From the NCBI GenBank assembly GCA_026414225.1, contig JAOAJK010000001.1, positions 196,886 through 260,885 on the forward strand: a stretch of DNA of 64,000 nucleotides. Reading direction: 5' to 3'. Shown one piece after another: positions 38,965 through 48,776 of the stretch; the stretch's first letter is position 1; each line of letters opens with the position of its first letter. The position numbers and the translations under genes are program-made. Origin of the DNA: Thermoplasmata archaeon. GTDB lineage: Archaea; Thermoplasmatota; Thermoplasmata; Lutacidiplasmatales; SKW197. Below the pieces are notes generated by a model. It saw only the letters and a list, made by a program, of their open reading frames with translations, did no database searches and was not told the DNA's origin.

Positions 38965-39870
38965 TCACGAGGGTCCCATGTTTATTTTGCCTTTCTTCAG
39001 CAGTTCCTCAACGCTCTTATCAGCAAACTCATCGTAAATTTTCTCGTCCATCAAAATCTTTTTCACATTTTCGTTGTGCTCCTCAATCACCCTCTCTGCT
39101 TCCTTCTCCTCCATCCGCAATTCTTTTCTTGTCGTGATTATTTTTTCCCGCATCTCCTTCGCCTTCAGATGACACTCGGTGGCTTTACTTTTCAGATCCA
39201 CAAACTCCTCGTGCTTCTTATTTGCCTCTGCAATTACATGCGAGACCTCATCCACGATGCTCTTGATTCTTTCATTGTAATCCTTCACCTGGGCACTCAG
39301 GGTCACAACTTCAGCATGTTCCTTGTTTGCTTCATCAAACAGGGTTTTGATTGTTTCATCCAGTGTCTTCACATCCTTGATAAGCCCGTCCTGCTCGCCG
39401 AGCAACTCCTTCAATTTCGCAAGCTCTGCCGTTTTCTCCTTAATCTGGGCAATTATTTCTCTCTCCTCCTCGAGCGATAGCTGGGTTGTCTGCTGCTTCC
39501 TGTCCAGGGCTGCAACCTCTTCCTCAAGGGATTTTACTTCCTCTCCCAAGCTCGGGCGGATTCTGCCCTTTTTTTCCTTTTTCATCGCCACGAGCTCTCT
39601 TGCCTTTGCATTTAATTCATCTCTTCTTTTTCTATGGAGCGATAATTTGTCAGAAACCTCCCGTTTTTCCTTTTTAAGGGTTTCAATCTGCTGCATCAAC
39701 TCCTTCTTCTTCTGGTTCAGGGCATCCCGTTCCGCCCTGACACGCTCTGCTTCCGCGTTCAGGGCGTCCCGCTTCTCTATCAATGCCTGGTATTTTTTCT
39801 CAGCAGCATACATTTCCTTTTTCGCAGCTGCCCTGCGTTTTTCTTCCTCGCTCATGAACTCTTCTGACAT
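38965..39870 (-). CDS. Coiled-coil protein conserved in archaea (putative)
   Basis: 301 aa, almost entirely charged coiled coil. Confidence 0.75.
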   Translation of the reverse strand: MSEEFMSEEEKRRAAAKKEMYAAEKKYQALIEKRDALNAEAERVRAERDALNQKKKELMQQIETLKKEKREVSDKLSLHRKRRDELNAKARELVAMKKEKKGRIRPSLGEEVKSLEEEVAALDRKQQTTQLSLEEEREIIAQIKEKTAELAKLKELLGEQDGLIKDVKTLDETIKTLFDEANKEHAEVVTLSAQVKDYNERIKSIVDEVSHVIAEANKKHEEFVDLKSKATECHLKAKEMREKIITTRKELRMEEKEAERVIEEHNENVKKILMDEKIYDEFADKSVEELLKKGKINMGPS

Positions 39871-40613
39871 TTCCTCGCCTCGCTAATCTGTTTAACAATA
39901 AGGTAGGAGATAACTGCGGCAGTAAAACCAGCATCAATATTCACCACGCATACAGGGGTGCATGACTGGAGCATCGTTGAGAGTGCAGCTTCCCCGTCAC
40001 TACCATGTCCATAGCCGACTGAAACGGGAACGCCTATAACAACCTTATTCACAAGAGAGGCAACGAGTGTCGGGAGTGTCCCCTCCCTGCCTGCAGCTAC
40101 AATGTAGCAGTCAACATCCTTCATTTCCTCAAGGGCCTTGATGATTCTGTGAGGGCCAGCAACACCGGCATCATGGGCAATCTTCGTCTTACAGCCGAGA
40201 ATCTCTAGAATTGCCCGTGCCTCCTCTGCCACCCTGAGGTCCCCCGTGCCTCCCGTGATTATTCCAACGGTTCCATCAATCTCGGTCTTCGGCTGGAATT
40301 TGCCTGCGTAAAATACCCTTCCCTTTTCGTAATAGACCCCTCCGATATCCTTTCCCATTCTCTCAGCAAATTTATGGGAGCATCTGGAGACAACAGCGTA
40401 GCCCAGCACCTCGACATTCTTTCTCACAATCTGTAAGAGGGTTTCCTCATCCTTTGTATCTCCAAGGATTACCTCGGGAATTCCTGTTCTCTCCTGCCTG
40501 AAAAGGTCGTAATTCACATACTCACCAATAGCCAAAACCTTCTGGGTAAGCAGTTTTTCCGCATCCTCTACTGAAATTTTTCCGTTTTTCAGGTCTTCGA
40601 GAACTTTACGCAT
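39852..40613 (-). CDS. larB: LarB-like nickel-pincer cofactor biosynthesis/AIR carboxylase-related protein
   Basis: GTVGIITGGTGDLRVAEEARAILEILGCKT, HDAGVAGPHRI, YIVAAGREGTLPTLVASLVNKVVIGVPVSVGYG. Confidence 0.85.
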   Translation of the reverse strand: MRKVLEDLKNGKISVEDAEKLLTQKVLAIGEYVNYDLFRQERTGIPEVILGDTKDEETLLQIVRKNVEVLGYAVVSRCSHKFAERMGKDIGGVYYEKGRVFYAGKFQPKTEIDGTVGIITGGTGDLRVAEEARAILEILGCKTKIAHDAGVAGPHRIIKALEEMKDVDCYIVAAGREGTLPTLVASLVNKVVIGVPVSVGYGHGSDGEAALSTMLQSCTPVCVVNIDAGFTAAVISYLIVKQISEARKCQKSS

Positions 40614-40715
40614 GTCCTGAAAGGGGATAATACAGAGTGCTTAAAAACTTTCTCATTTCTCCCAATGTTGCATCTATATGCAAAGGTTAAATACCCAGTG
40701 GCTTTATGCCCCATC

Positions 40716-41840
40716 ATGCCCGCAAAAAGATTTTCTAATATTGAAATCTCTGGCATAAGAAAGATGTTTGAGGGGGCGCCCCCAGATGCCATCAATCTCG
40801 GGCTCGGGGAGCCAGATTTTCAACCTCCCGAATGCGTGCTTAACGCCCTTCAGAATGCCGTGAAAAATGGTTTCAACAAGTACGGGCCAATCGGCGGAAT
40901 TCCCGAATTGAGAAGCGAGATTGCAGCTAAGTATAATCAAATTGCCTCCACAAAATCCGAGAATGTAATCATCACGGACGGGGCTACGGAAGCCCTGTTT
41001 GCGACCGTTCTAGCTCTAATTGACGAAGGAGACGAGGTGCTGATTCCTGACCCGGGGTTTCCGCTTTACGAAAGCCATGTCCGCATCTGTGGGGGCGTGC
41101 CAGTGTTCTACTCACTCAGCCAGAAAAATGATTTTATTCCGGATGTAAATGAACTGGAGACCCTCATAACTCCAAAGACAAAGGCAATCATCGTGAACTC
41201 TCCCTCCAACCCCACAGGAGGAGTAATTCCAGCAAAAACCGTTGAGGAAATCGGTACCCTGGCCAAAAACACCAACATTGTTGTAATTTCCGACGAGGTT
41301 TACGACCACATATTGTATGATGCAAAACATGAGACCTTCTGGGGACGGTGCGATAATGCAGTGATAATAAATTCCTTTTCAAAGACCTATGCGATGACTG
41401 GCTGGAGAATTGGTTTTCTCGTTGCTCCCTCCCAACTCCTGCCCCACATCTTCAAGTCGCACTACCACCTGATTGCCTGTCCTCCGACGCCAACACAGTA
41501 TGCTGCCCTGGAAGCCCTCCTAAATGCAAATGAAGACATCGCGAGAATGGTGAATGAGTTCCGAAAACGGAGGGACTATATTGCGGGAGCCCTCAACTCT
41601 ATTCCTGGATTCAACTGCCTCGTCCCGAAAGGTGCATTTTATGTGTTCCCCGAGTTCAACCTGCCGCGGACCTCGATGGAGCTTGCGACCAAGCTGGTGC
41701 AGCACGGGGTTATTTGCACTCCCGGCTCTGCTTTTGGGAGAAACGGTGAGCGCCACATAAGATTTTCCTACGCCAACTCGCTTGAAAACATAAAGAGGGC
41801 GATAGAAAGGGTGAGGGCGGTTATAGAAACGCTCTCATAA
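40716..41840 (+). CDS. PLP-dependent aminotransferase, class I/II
   Basis: INLGLGEPDFQPPE, NSPSNPTGGVIP, SDEVYDHILYD, SFSKTYAMTGWRIGF. Confidence 0.93.
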   Translation: MPAKRFSNIEISGIRKMFEGAPPDAINLGLGEPDFQPPECVLNALQNAVKNGFNKYGPIGGIPELRSEIAAKYNQIASTKSENVIITDGATEALFATVLALIDEGDEVLIPDPGFPLYESHVRICGGVPVFYSLSQKNDFIPDVNELETLITPKTKAIIVNSPSNPTGGVIPAKTVEEIGTLAKNTNIVVISDEVYDHILYDAKHETFWGRCDNAVIINSFSKTYAMTGWRIGFLVAPSQLLPHIFKSHYHLIACPPTPTQYAALEALLNANEDIARMVNEFRKRRDYIAGALNSIPGFNCLVPKGAFYVFPEFNLPRTSMELATKLVQHGVICTPGSAFGRNGERHIRFSYANSLENIKRAIERVRAVIETLS

Positions 41841-42140
41841 TCCTGCCACAACGAGCATCCGTATCATGTCCCCGGTGTCCTTGCAGTTGTCTGCAGAGTT
41901 TTCCATGCCGTGAAGAATTTCCCTCAAAACAATTGCAGACCTGGCATCGTTCACATGTTTCAGCACATCCTTCTTTGCTTTGAAGTATATTTCATCGATT
42001 TTATGTTCCAGCATCTCCACCTGTTTCTCAATCTCCCTAGCCTCTTCGGGATTTGCTGGTAGGAGTTCCATGGCTTTCTTCAGGGCCTTGGCGCACTCCA
42101 CTATCTTTTCGCCCATTGTAAGCAGGGAATTCCATACCAC
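41835..42140 (-). CDS. Short DUF47/PhoU-like protein
   Basis: Helical ORF ending VLREILHGMENSADNCKDTGDMIRMLVVAGL, resembling the C-terminal half of DUF47/PhoU-like proteins. Confidence 0.6.
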   Translation of the reverse strand: MVWNSLLTMGEKIVECAKALKKAMELLPANPEEAREIEKQVEMLEHKIDEIYFKAKKDVLKHVNDARSAIVLREILHGMENSADNCKDTGDMIRMLVVAGL

Positions 42141-42263
42141 ATCAGGACATGACAGTTTTAACTCTATGAGAATTTCAAACTTCCAATACTCTTTTTACTT
42201 CACACGGGTGAACTCTTACGCATTTGCACAAAGAATAAGTAGCCCCTTAAAAATACGGCTCTG

Positions 42264-43187
42264 ATGTCTCCGCATGAGAACATTCTCCAGACCATCGGGA
42301 AAACTCCGCTCGTGAAGCTGAACAGGGTGTGTGCGGGTTTGAATGCAACAATCCTCGCAAAGCTGGAAGGCAGGAACCCGATGGGCAGCGTTAAGGATAG
42401 AATTGCTCTGAGCATGGTTGAGGCAAAGGAGAGGACCGGTAAATTAAAGCCAGGGATGACTGTGGTTGCAGCAACAAGTGGAAATACAGGGATTGGGCTT
42501 GCAATGGTGTGTGCAGCGAAGGGTTACAGGTTGATTATCACGATGCCGGAAACAATGAGCATCGAGAGAACAAGGATACTCAGGAGAATGGGTGCTGAGG
42601 TGGTTCTTACACCCGGTGCCGAAGGGATGCACGGTGCAGTGAAAAGGGCAGATGAAATCCATAAGGCAATGACGGAATCGGTATTGATTGACCAGTTTCG
42701 AGACCCTGCGAATGTGGAGGTGCATTCCAGAACCACGGCAACGGAGATACTTGAGGATACTGGGGGGAAGGTCAACATTTTTGTTGCAGGTGTGGGCACG
42801 GGTGGAACTATCACAGGGGTAGGTAGGGTCCTGAAGCAAAGCAGGAAGGATGTATGGGTGGTTGGAGTTGAGCCAGACGAGTCACCAGTGATATCTGGTG
42901 GGAAACCAGGTCAGCATCTAATCCTGGGGATAGGCCCTGGTTTTGTTCCAGAGATTCTGGATAGAAGTGTAATTGACGAGGTGATAAGGGTAAAGAGCAG
43001 CGATGCGATGAAGATGGCATTGAGGCTGGGAAGGGAGGAGGGAATTTTTTGTGGCATATCGTCGGGTGCTGCGTGTGTGGCCGCCGTTGAGGTCGGAAAA
43101 AGGGAGGAGAATGCAGGCAAAACAATCGTGACAGTTTTCGCTGACACCGGTGAGAGATATTTAACCATGGAGTGGGTGGGAGAATGA
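42264..43187 (+). CDS. cysK: Cysteine synthase
   Basis: IGKTPLVKLNRV, EGRNPMGSVKDRIALSM, AATSGNTGIGLAMV, GTGGTITGVGRVLK. Confidence 0.94.
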   Translation: MSPHENILQTIGKTPLVKLNRVCAGLNATILAKLEGRNPMGSVKDRIALSMVEAKERTGKLKPGMTVVAATSGNTGIGLAMVCAAKGYRLIITMPETMSIERTRILRRMGAEVVLTPGAEGMHGAVKRADEIHKAMTESVLIDQFRDPANVEVHSRTTATEILEDTGGKVNIFVAGVGTGGTITGVGRVLKQSRKDVWVVGVEPDESPVISGGKPGQHLILGIGPGFVPEILDRSVIDEVIRVKSSDAMKMALRLGREEGIFCGISSGAACVAAVEVGKREENAGKTIVTVFADTGERYLTMEWVGE

Positions 43188-43825
43188 CGCTGAAGGAGGA
43201 AATCCAATTCATCATGGAAAAGGACCCTTCAATGAAGTCGGAGCTTGAGGCACTGCTATGCTCACCAGGGTTGCATGCGCTGCTCATGCACAGAATCGCC
43301 CATAAGCTGTACAGGGAGAAGTGTTATGTGGGGGCAAGGGTCATTGCGACAATCTCAAGATTTTTCACAGGAATAGACATCCATCCGGGTGCGAAGATCG
43401 GGAAATGCGTATTCATAGACCATGGTTCGGGTGTCGTGATCGGGGAAACCGCGGAAATCGGGAACAATGTGCTGATTTACCAGGGTGTGACACTTGGAGG
43501 GACGAAACTCGTCAAGGGCAAGAGGCATCCAACCGTGGGAAACAATGTGGTGATCGGGGCAAACAGCACTTTGCTGGGCCCCATCAAGGTCGGGGACAAC
43601 GCGGTGATAGGTGCAGGTAGTGTCGTAACAGAGAATGTTCCAGAAGGAGGAATTGTTGTAGGTGTTCCAGGCAGGGTGATAAAAATCTATGGAAAAAAGG
43701 TGGAGCAGATGGACCTGACCAAGCTGCCAGATCCGATGGCCCAGGTGATGAAGTGCCTGCTCTCTAGAATCGATGAGATCGAGGCGGAAGTGAAGCGGTT
43801 GAGAGAAGAGTTGGAGAGGAGATGA
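43184..43825 (+). CDS. cysE: Serine O-acetyltransferase
   Basis: DIHPGAKIGKCVFIDHGSGVVIGETAEIGNNVLIYQGVTLGG; overlaps cysK stop (ATGA). Confidence 0.93.
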   Translation: MTLKEEIQFIMEKDPSMKSELEALLCSPGLHALLMHRIAHKLYREKCYVGARVIATISRFFTGIDIHPGAKIGKCVFIDHGSGVVIGETAEIGNNVLIYQGVTLGGTKLVKGKRHPTVGNNVVIGANSTLLGPIKVGDNAVIGAGSVVTENVPEGGIVVGVPGRVIKIYGKKVEQMDLTKLPDPMAQVMKCLLSRIDEIEAEVKRLREELERR

Positions 43826-43862
43826 AACAAACTATATATTGCCCGTCCCCTATGGTCTGCAG

Positions 43863-45011
43863 ATGAAATTTCCAGAAAAAGGGCTGGACAAGGCGAAAAT
43901 TCTTGACGAGCTAAAGGCGAATCAAAAAAGAAACTGGAGCTTCGGCTCTGGCAGGATATTTGGCTCGATGTGTGCCATGCCACTGGAGGTTTCTATCCGG
44001 GCTTACACCCTTTTTATCGAATCCAACCTCGGAAACCCAGGGCTCTACCCTGCAACCGCGGAAATGGAGAAAAAGGTTGTGGGAATGGTTGGAGACCTGC
44101 TTCACGGGAAAAAGGTTTATGGAAAGGTGCTGAGCGGGGGAACGGAGGCAAACATTTCCGCACTCTGGATGTACAGAAACATGGCCCGGAGAAAGGAAGT
44201 GATTCTCCCGCTCCATGCCCACTTCTCTTTTAAAAAGGCATGCGACCTTCTTGGCTTGAAGCCAGTTTTTGTAAAGGTTGGTGGGGACTACACGGTAGAT
44301 ATTGCTGACATGAAAAGAAAAATATCGGATAACACCCTATGTGCTGTTGCTGTTGCTGGCTCTACTGAACTGGGTGTCGTGGACCCGGTCCCGGAAATCG
44401 GGGAAATCTGCGCAGAAAGAAATTTGCCCCTCCATGTGGATGCAGCGTTTGGTGGCTTTGTAATTCCATTTCTGAAGGCATGTGGCCGCAAAATTCCAGA
44501 TTTTGATTTTCTTGTTAAGGGAGTAACTTCAATTACTGTTGACCCCCATAAGATGGGGCAGAGCGTGATGCCCAGCGGGATTCTTCTCACAAGGGAGAAC
44601 TACTGGAAATACATAGAATTCTCAGCACCCTATCTTACCTCCGAAATTCAGAGCACCCTGCTCGGCACGAGGGCGAGCGGTGCGGTTGCAGGGACCTATG
44701 CGGCAATCAAATACCTCGGTTTTTCTGGCTATCTGGAGATTGTGAGACGCTGCATGGCGATGACGGAATTCACATGCGGGATTGCGAAACATCATGGAAT
44801 TGAGCCAGTTGTTGAACCCGTGATGAACATCCTTGCCCTCAGGGTAAAAAACGCAAGGAAGGTTGTGAAGGCGCTGCATGCCAGGCAATTCTTCGTTTCC
44901 TATGGAGAGCTCACGGACTCTCTCAGAATTGTTTTGATGCCGTACGCGGGGAAGAAACAAATCCGGGAGCTGTTTGAGGAAGGGATAGTTCCGCTTGTTC
45001 AGAAAAGCTGA
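43863..45011 (+). CDS. mfnA: L-tyrosine/L-aspartate decarboxylase (MfnA-like)
   Basis: Group II PLP decarboxylase: GSGRIFGSMCAMPLEVS, GGTEANISALWMYRNMAR, SITVDPHKMGQSVMPSGILL. Confidence 0.87.
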   Translation: MKFPEKGLDKAKILDELKANQKRNWSFGSGRIFGSMCAMPLEVSIRAYTLFIESNLGNPGLYPATAEMEKKVVGMVGDLLHGKKVYGKVLSGGTEANISALWMYRNMARRKEVILPLHAHFSFKKACDLLGLKPVFVKVGGDYTVDIADMKRKISDNTLCAVAVAGSTELGVVDPVPEIGEICAERNLPLHVDAAFGGFVIPFLKACGRKIPDFDFLVKGVTSITVDPHKMGQSVMPSGILLTRENYWKYIEFSAPYLTSEIQSTLLGTRASGAVAGTYAAIKYLGFSGYLEIVRRCMAMTEFTCGIAKHHGIEPVVEPVMNILALRVKNARKVVKALHARQFFVSYGELTDSLRIVLMPYAGKKQIRELFEEGIVPLVQKS

Positions 45012-45017
45012 TGCAGT

Positions 45018-45662
45018 TCACTCGTTCTCGTACAGTTTGAGCTGGGAGCGGATGATGGTGAGGTTCTCCCCGCTGTCTTTCATCGTGATAGAATCCGCAT
45101 CCTCCATGATTTCCACACCGCACCCCTCACACTTTGTCGCGTAGCAGTCTATGATTGCCCCGCAAATCGGGCAGACACACTTGCTATCAGGCGGGAAAAA
45201 TGCAGTCCTGTGAAGTTTTATTTGCTGCAGAAAAGTTTTCAGGAAGGCTACCTGTCTGCGGTGAAGTTTGTGTTTATCAATGCACACCAGAAGCAGGGAA
45301 TCATGCTCGGAAATCAGGTCTGCCAGGTTCTTTAGATTCATCGAAAGGGCTTCGAAGGTGTGGGTGATGAGCAGCGGTGAAGGGTCATCGAACATTATGC
45401 ACACCCTCTCGTTCTGGAGAATCTGTTCCCTCAGATACTCCCAGAGTTTTTCGGTGGTGAATTCCGTATTCTCCACAAAGTAAACTATGTTGATATTTAC
45501 ATTCTGGACCCTGGGACAAATTTCCTCCTTCGAAAACCCGGAAAGCCAGAGCTTGTATCTATCCCCCGCAAGCTGGGCAAATGCCAGGCAATCATTTATA
45601 GGGTCCTGGGTTATGGCGATGTAACTCTCGAAACCATCCAGATACTTCATTCCTCGGGCCAT
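45018..45662 (-). CDS. DUF835-like protein with C-terminal zinc ribbon
   Basis: VENTEFTTEKLWEYLREQILQNERVCIMFDDPSPLLITHTFEAL and C-terminal CPICGAIIDCYATKCEGCG. Confidence 0.65.
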   Translation of the reverse strand: MARGMKYLDGFESYIAITQDPINDCLAFAQLAGDRYKLWLSGFSKEEICPRVQNVNINIVYFVENTEFTTEKLWEYLREQILQNERVCIMFDDPSPLLITHTFEALSMNLKNLADLISEHDSLLLVCIDKHKLHRRQVAFLKTFLQQIKLHRTAFFPPDSKCVCPICGAIIDCYATKCEGCGVEIMEDADSITMKDSGENLTIIRSQLKLYENE

Positions 45663-45738
45663 ATTTCATTCAGGTATAGGTTATTTCCGATATAAACATT
45701 TCTTTAGGACGCGGCAGTACCATTTCTCTATCCTGATG

Positions 45739-46833
45739 AAAAATATGATATATCCCGGAAGCATTACAGGTTCCGTGGTGAAAGTAAATTTGTACTACTG
45801 CAGCGAGCATGAACTCCATTTTCCGAGCAGCGCCAGCCCTGAAAATCCGGACAGAATAAAGAAAATTCACAGGTATCTGGTTAACAGGCGGGAAAACCTC
45901 CCATTCCTCAAAATCTTGGAAAATGTGAAGCCAGCAACCGAGGCAGACCTCCTGAGAATTCACGAGGCAAGCTACCTTGAGTTCATCAAGAAGGCAGTGG
46001 AGCGCGGAAACACATTCCTCGGGGATTCCACCTACCTCTCCAGGGGTTCGATAATTGCCGCAGAATTTGCAGCAGGTGCGGCGATTGCGGCATGCTCCGA
46101 TGTAATGGAGGAGAAAGCCACCTATGGTTATGCCCTCACGAGACCGCCGGGGCACCACGCTACTGCAGACAAATTCGGAGGTTACTGTCTCTTCAACAAT
46201 GCGGCAATTGCAATTGCCTATCTGCAGGAAATGAGGAAGGCAAAGAGGGTTTTTATCTGCGACTGGGATGCCCATGCAGGTAACGGAACGATGCGGATCT
46301 TTTACGAATGCCCCGATGTCTATAAATTTTCAATCCACAGGGACCCGCACGATTTCTACCCCCACGATGGCTTCCTTTACCAGATAGGTCATGGTGAAGG
46401 CAGGGGTTATACCGCAAACATGGAAATGCCCCCAGGTGCAGGAGATGAGGAATACATGATGGTTCTGGATGAGCTCGTGATTCCACTCATAAAGCAGTAT
46501 AGCCCAGATTTGATTCTGGGTCTCAACGGATTTGATGCCCATTTCTCGGAGCCAAATGTCGGACTGAAGCTAACGGCAAAGGGTTATAATGTCATTGTGA
46601 GCAAGCTGGCAAAGATGGGTAAGATGGTAATTCTCCAGGAAGGGGGTTACAACCAGAACAACCCTGTGCTTGCGCATGTGATTGTGAATGCCCTTGCCGG
46701 CAAAACGGTGGAGGTCCGCGAGGATTTCGACCCGCTCTCAAGTGCCGTGACAGGGACCCAGAAAACCCGCAAGGTAGTCGAGGAGAAAATCGGCGAGCTG
46801 AAGGGTGCGTTGAGAGAATACTTTAACCTCTGA
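45739..46833 (+). CDS. Histone deacetylase/acetoin utilisation family protein (paralogue 1)
   Basis: TRPPGHHATADKFGGYCLFNNAAIAIAYL, FICDWDAHAGNGTM. Confidence 0.9.
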   Translation, partial: KNMIYPGSITGSVVKVNLYYCSEHELHFPSSASPENPDRIKKIHRYLVNRRENLPFLKILENVKPATEADLLRIHEASYLEFIKKAVERGNTFLGDSTYLSRGSIIAAEFAAGAAIAACSDVMEEKATYGYALTRPPGHHATADKFGGYCLFNNAAIAIAYLQEMRKAKRVFICDWDAHAGNGTMRIFYECPDVYKFSIHRDPHDFYPHDGFLYQIGHGEGRGYTANMEMPPGAGDEEYMMVLDELVIPLIKQYSPDLILGLNGFDAHFSEPNVGLKLTAKGYNVIVSKLAKMGKMVILQEGGYNQNNPVLAHVIVNALAGKTVEVREDFDPLSSAVTGTQKTRKVVEEKIGELKGALREYFNL

Positions 46834-46837
46834 CTTT

Positions 46838-46876
46838 GTTCGGGTTTTGTACCAACCAGTTCGGTTTTTGCACCAA
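46838..46876. repeat. Two imperfect 18-bp direct repeats upstream of a TATA box
   Basis: GTTCGGGTTTTGTACCAA (46838-46855) and GTTCGGTTTTTGCACCAA (46859-46876), period 21 bp, followed by TTATATAC at 46884-46891. Confidence 0.7.
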
Positions 46877-46910
46877 AAATTAGTTATATACTCCAGCCAA
46901 TTCATTTGCG

Positions 46911-48116
46911 GTGATAAAAATGACAGGAAAAGAAGTGTTGACAATCGGGCTGGTGCTGGGCATTGCGATGCTCTTGTCGTTGCCAGTGGGTGCAGGGGCC
47001 CCTGCTCAGGTGCCCGACACACCTGGCCATTCCGGTGGCTGGGATAGCGGATTGAACTGGTCAAAGCCAGAGGATGCGAACAAGATGTGGCAGGAACGCT
47101 GCAGGGAGACAAGGTATTTTGGCTGGATAAACTACAGTGATGGAAATGCAAAGGGCAGATTTGTGGAATTCAAATTCAATGAAACCACGGGGGAAATAAG
47201 TGACTATGCAGTGAAAGTTTACTCTAAGACAGGAGATGTGGAGAGCTACAAACTCTTCGATTCAGTCAGGCCAGGCTTCGGTGTGAGCGAGGTCAGGGTG
47301 ATGGGCAGCATCTTCATGGCAAGAGGCGCTGAAGGAATGCTCATTGTTCATGACAATCCAGCGGGAGTAATCCATCACATGGCCCGGAATGCGTCCGAGA
47401 TCGATTATGTGGTTGCACCTGACTTCTATGTCACCAGCACTTACAGGAACCAGACCTTTGCAAATGTTGTGTGGATTCTCTCAAACCTGACAAACCTCAC
47501 GGGAAGCGTGATTGCAGGCAATGGCACGCTGGTTATCGAAAACAACACAGTCAAGGTTACTCTGGCTGCAGGACAGAGTTCTTTCAGGGTGCATGCAATG
47601 CACAGATACGGCCATCCGAGGCTTGAACTTCAGTATGCTCTTGGAAGAATCGGGGCAGAGATTTCAATTTCAAAGAGAGAAGGGGTTGTGCTGGATGACA
47701 TCTCAGTGTATAGGAATGACATCGGGGCAGAGATAAGGGAGATGACGGAAGAGCGGCTCCGCCTCCGTGTTGAAGGAGAGGGCGAAGGCACTGTGATTGC
47801 GGTTACCCTTGAAAACCAGGTCAGAAATCTGGAGCATATCCGGATCAGGATGGATGGCGCAGAGATGAAAAAGGTGACAGTTGAGGAGGTCTTCGGTGCA
47901 ATGAATGGAGAAGGTAGGTATGCAGCCATACAGGACGATGCAGGTAACCCCGTGATGTACATCTACATCCCGCACTTTTCAACCCATGAACTCGAAATTT
48001 TCGCCGCCTCCCAGGAAATAAACATTATCTACATCGGTCTTGCGTTCGCGGTCGGGCTCGCAGCTGGTGTTGCCCTCACCTACCTCGTCTTCAGAGTGAG
48101 AAAGAACTCAGGATGA
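46911..48116 (+). CDS. Exported protein with C-terminal TM anchor
   Basis: N-terminal LTIGLVLGIAMLLSLPVGAGA signal and C-terminal NIIYIGLAFAVGLAAGVALTYLVFRVRK. Confidence 0.7.
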   Translation: MIKMTGKEVLTIGLVLGIAMLLSLPVGAGAPAQVPDTPGHSGGWDSGLNWSKPEDANKMWQERCRETRYFGWINYSDGNAKGRFVEFKFNETTGEISDYAVKVYSKTGDVESYKLFDSVRPGFGVSEVRVMGSIFMARGAEGMLIVHDNPAGVIHHMARNASEIDYVVAPDFYVTSTYRNQTFANVVWILSNLTNLTGSVIAGNGTLVIENNTVKVTLAAGQSSFRVHAMHRYGHPRLELQYALGRIGAEISISKREGVVLDDISVYRNDIGAEIREMTEERLRLRVEGEGEGTVIAVTLENQVRNLEHIRIRMDGAEMKKVTVEEVFGAMNGEGRYAAIQDDAGNPVMYIYIPHFSTHELEIFAASQEINIIYIGLAFAVGLAAGVALTYLVFRVRKNSG

Positions 48117-48224
48117 ACATCTTTCCCTGCCTTCTTTTATTTTTTTGGGTCTATTTTTTGAAACTAACAGCAACCATCCAAAAAGATTATAACCCCTGCA
48201 TTTTATCACTCTTCTGGTGCTTGA

Positions 48225-48776
48225 ATGCGAAGGGCTGTGTTCATAGACAGAGACGGAACCATAAACGTGAATGTGGAGTATCTGGACAACCCTGAAGAAT
48301 TTGAAATGTATCCCGGGGTAGCGGAGGGCATCAAACTGCTGAATACACGGGGTTTTTTCGTCGTGGTGGCCACTAACCAGTCAGGCATCGAGAGGGGTTA
48401 TTATACCCAGGAGATTGTGGAGGCAATCCATGCGAGAATGAAAAAGGAACTCTGGGAGAAAGCCAAGGCCTGGGTAGATGCAATCTATTACTGCCCGCAC
48501 GCCCCAGAAACCGGTTGCGAATGCAGGAAGCCAAAGCCGGGACTTCTTCAGAAGGCGATAAGGGAACACGACATCATCCCAAGGATTTCATTTATGGTCG
48601 GGGACAGGCCCCTCGATGTGGAAGCCGGGGAGCAGGTGGGTGCAATTACCGTGCTCGTCCCGGAGAAGGGAAAGGAGGAGAGTGTGGCAAGGGAGTTAAA
48701 AGAAAGCTGGGCCGTGCCTGATTACATAACAGATTCTTTCTACGATGCATGTCTCTGGATTCTTTCCCAGGGTTGA
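48225..48776 (+). CDS. gmhB: HAD-family D,D-heptose 1,7-bisphosphate phosphatase/histidinol-phosphatase-like
   Basis: RAVFIDRDGTINVNVEYL, VVATNQSGIERGYY, CPHAPETGCECRKPKPG. Confidence 0.88.
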   Translation: MRRAVFIDRDGTINVNVEYLDNPEEFEMYPGVAEGIKLLNTRGFFVVVATNQSGIERGYYTQEIVEAIHARMKKELWEKAKAWVDAIYYCPHAPETGCECRKPKPGLLQKAIREHDIIPRISFMVGDRPLDVEAGEQVGAITVLVPEKGKEESVARELKESWAVPDYITDSFYDACLWILSQG

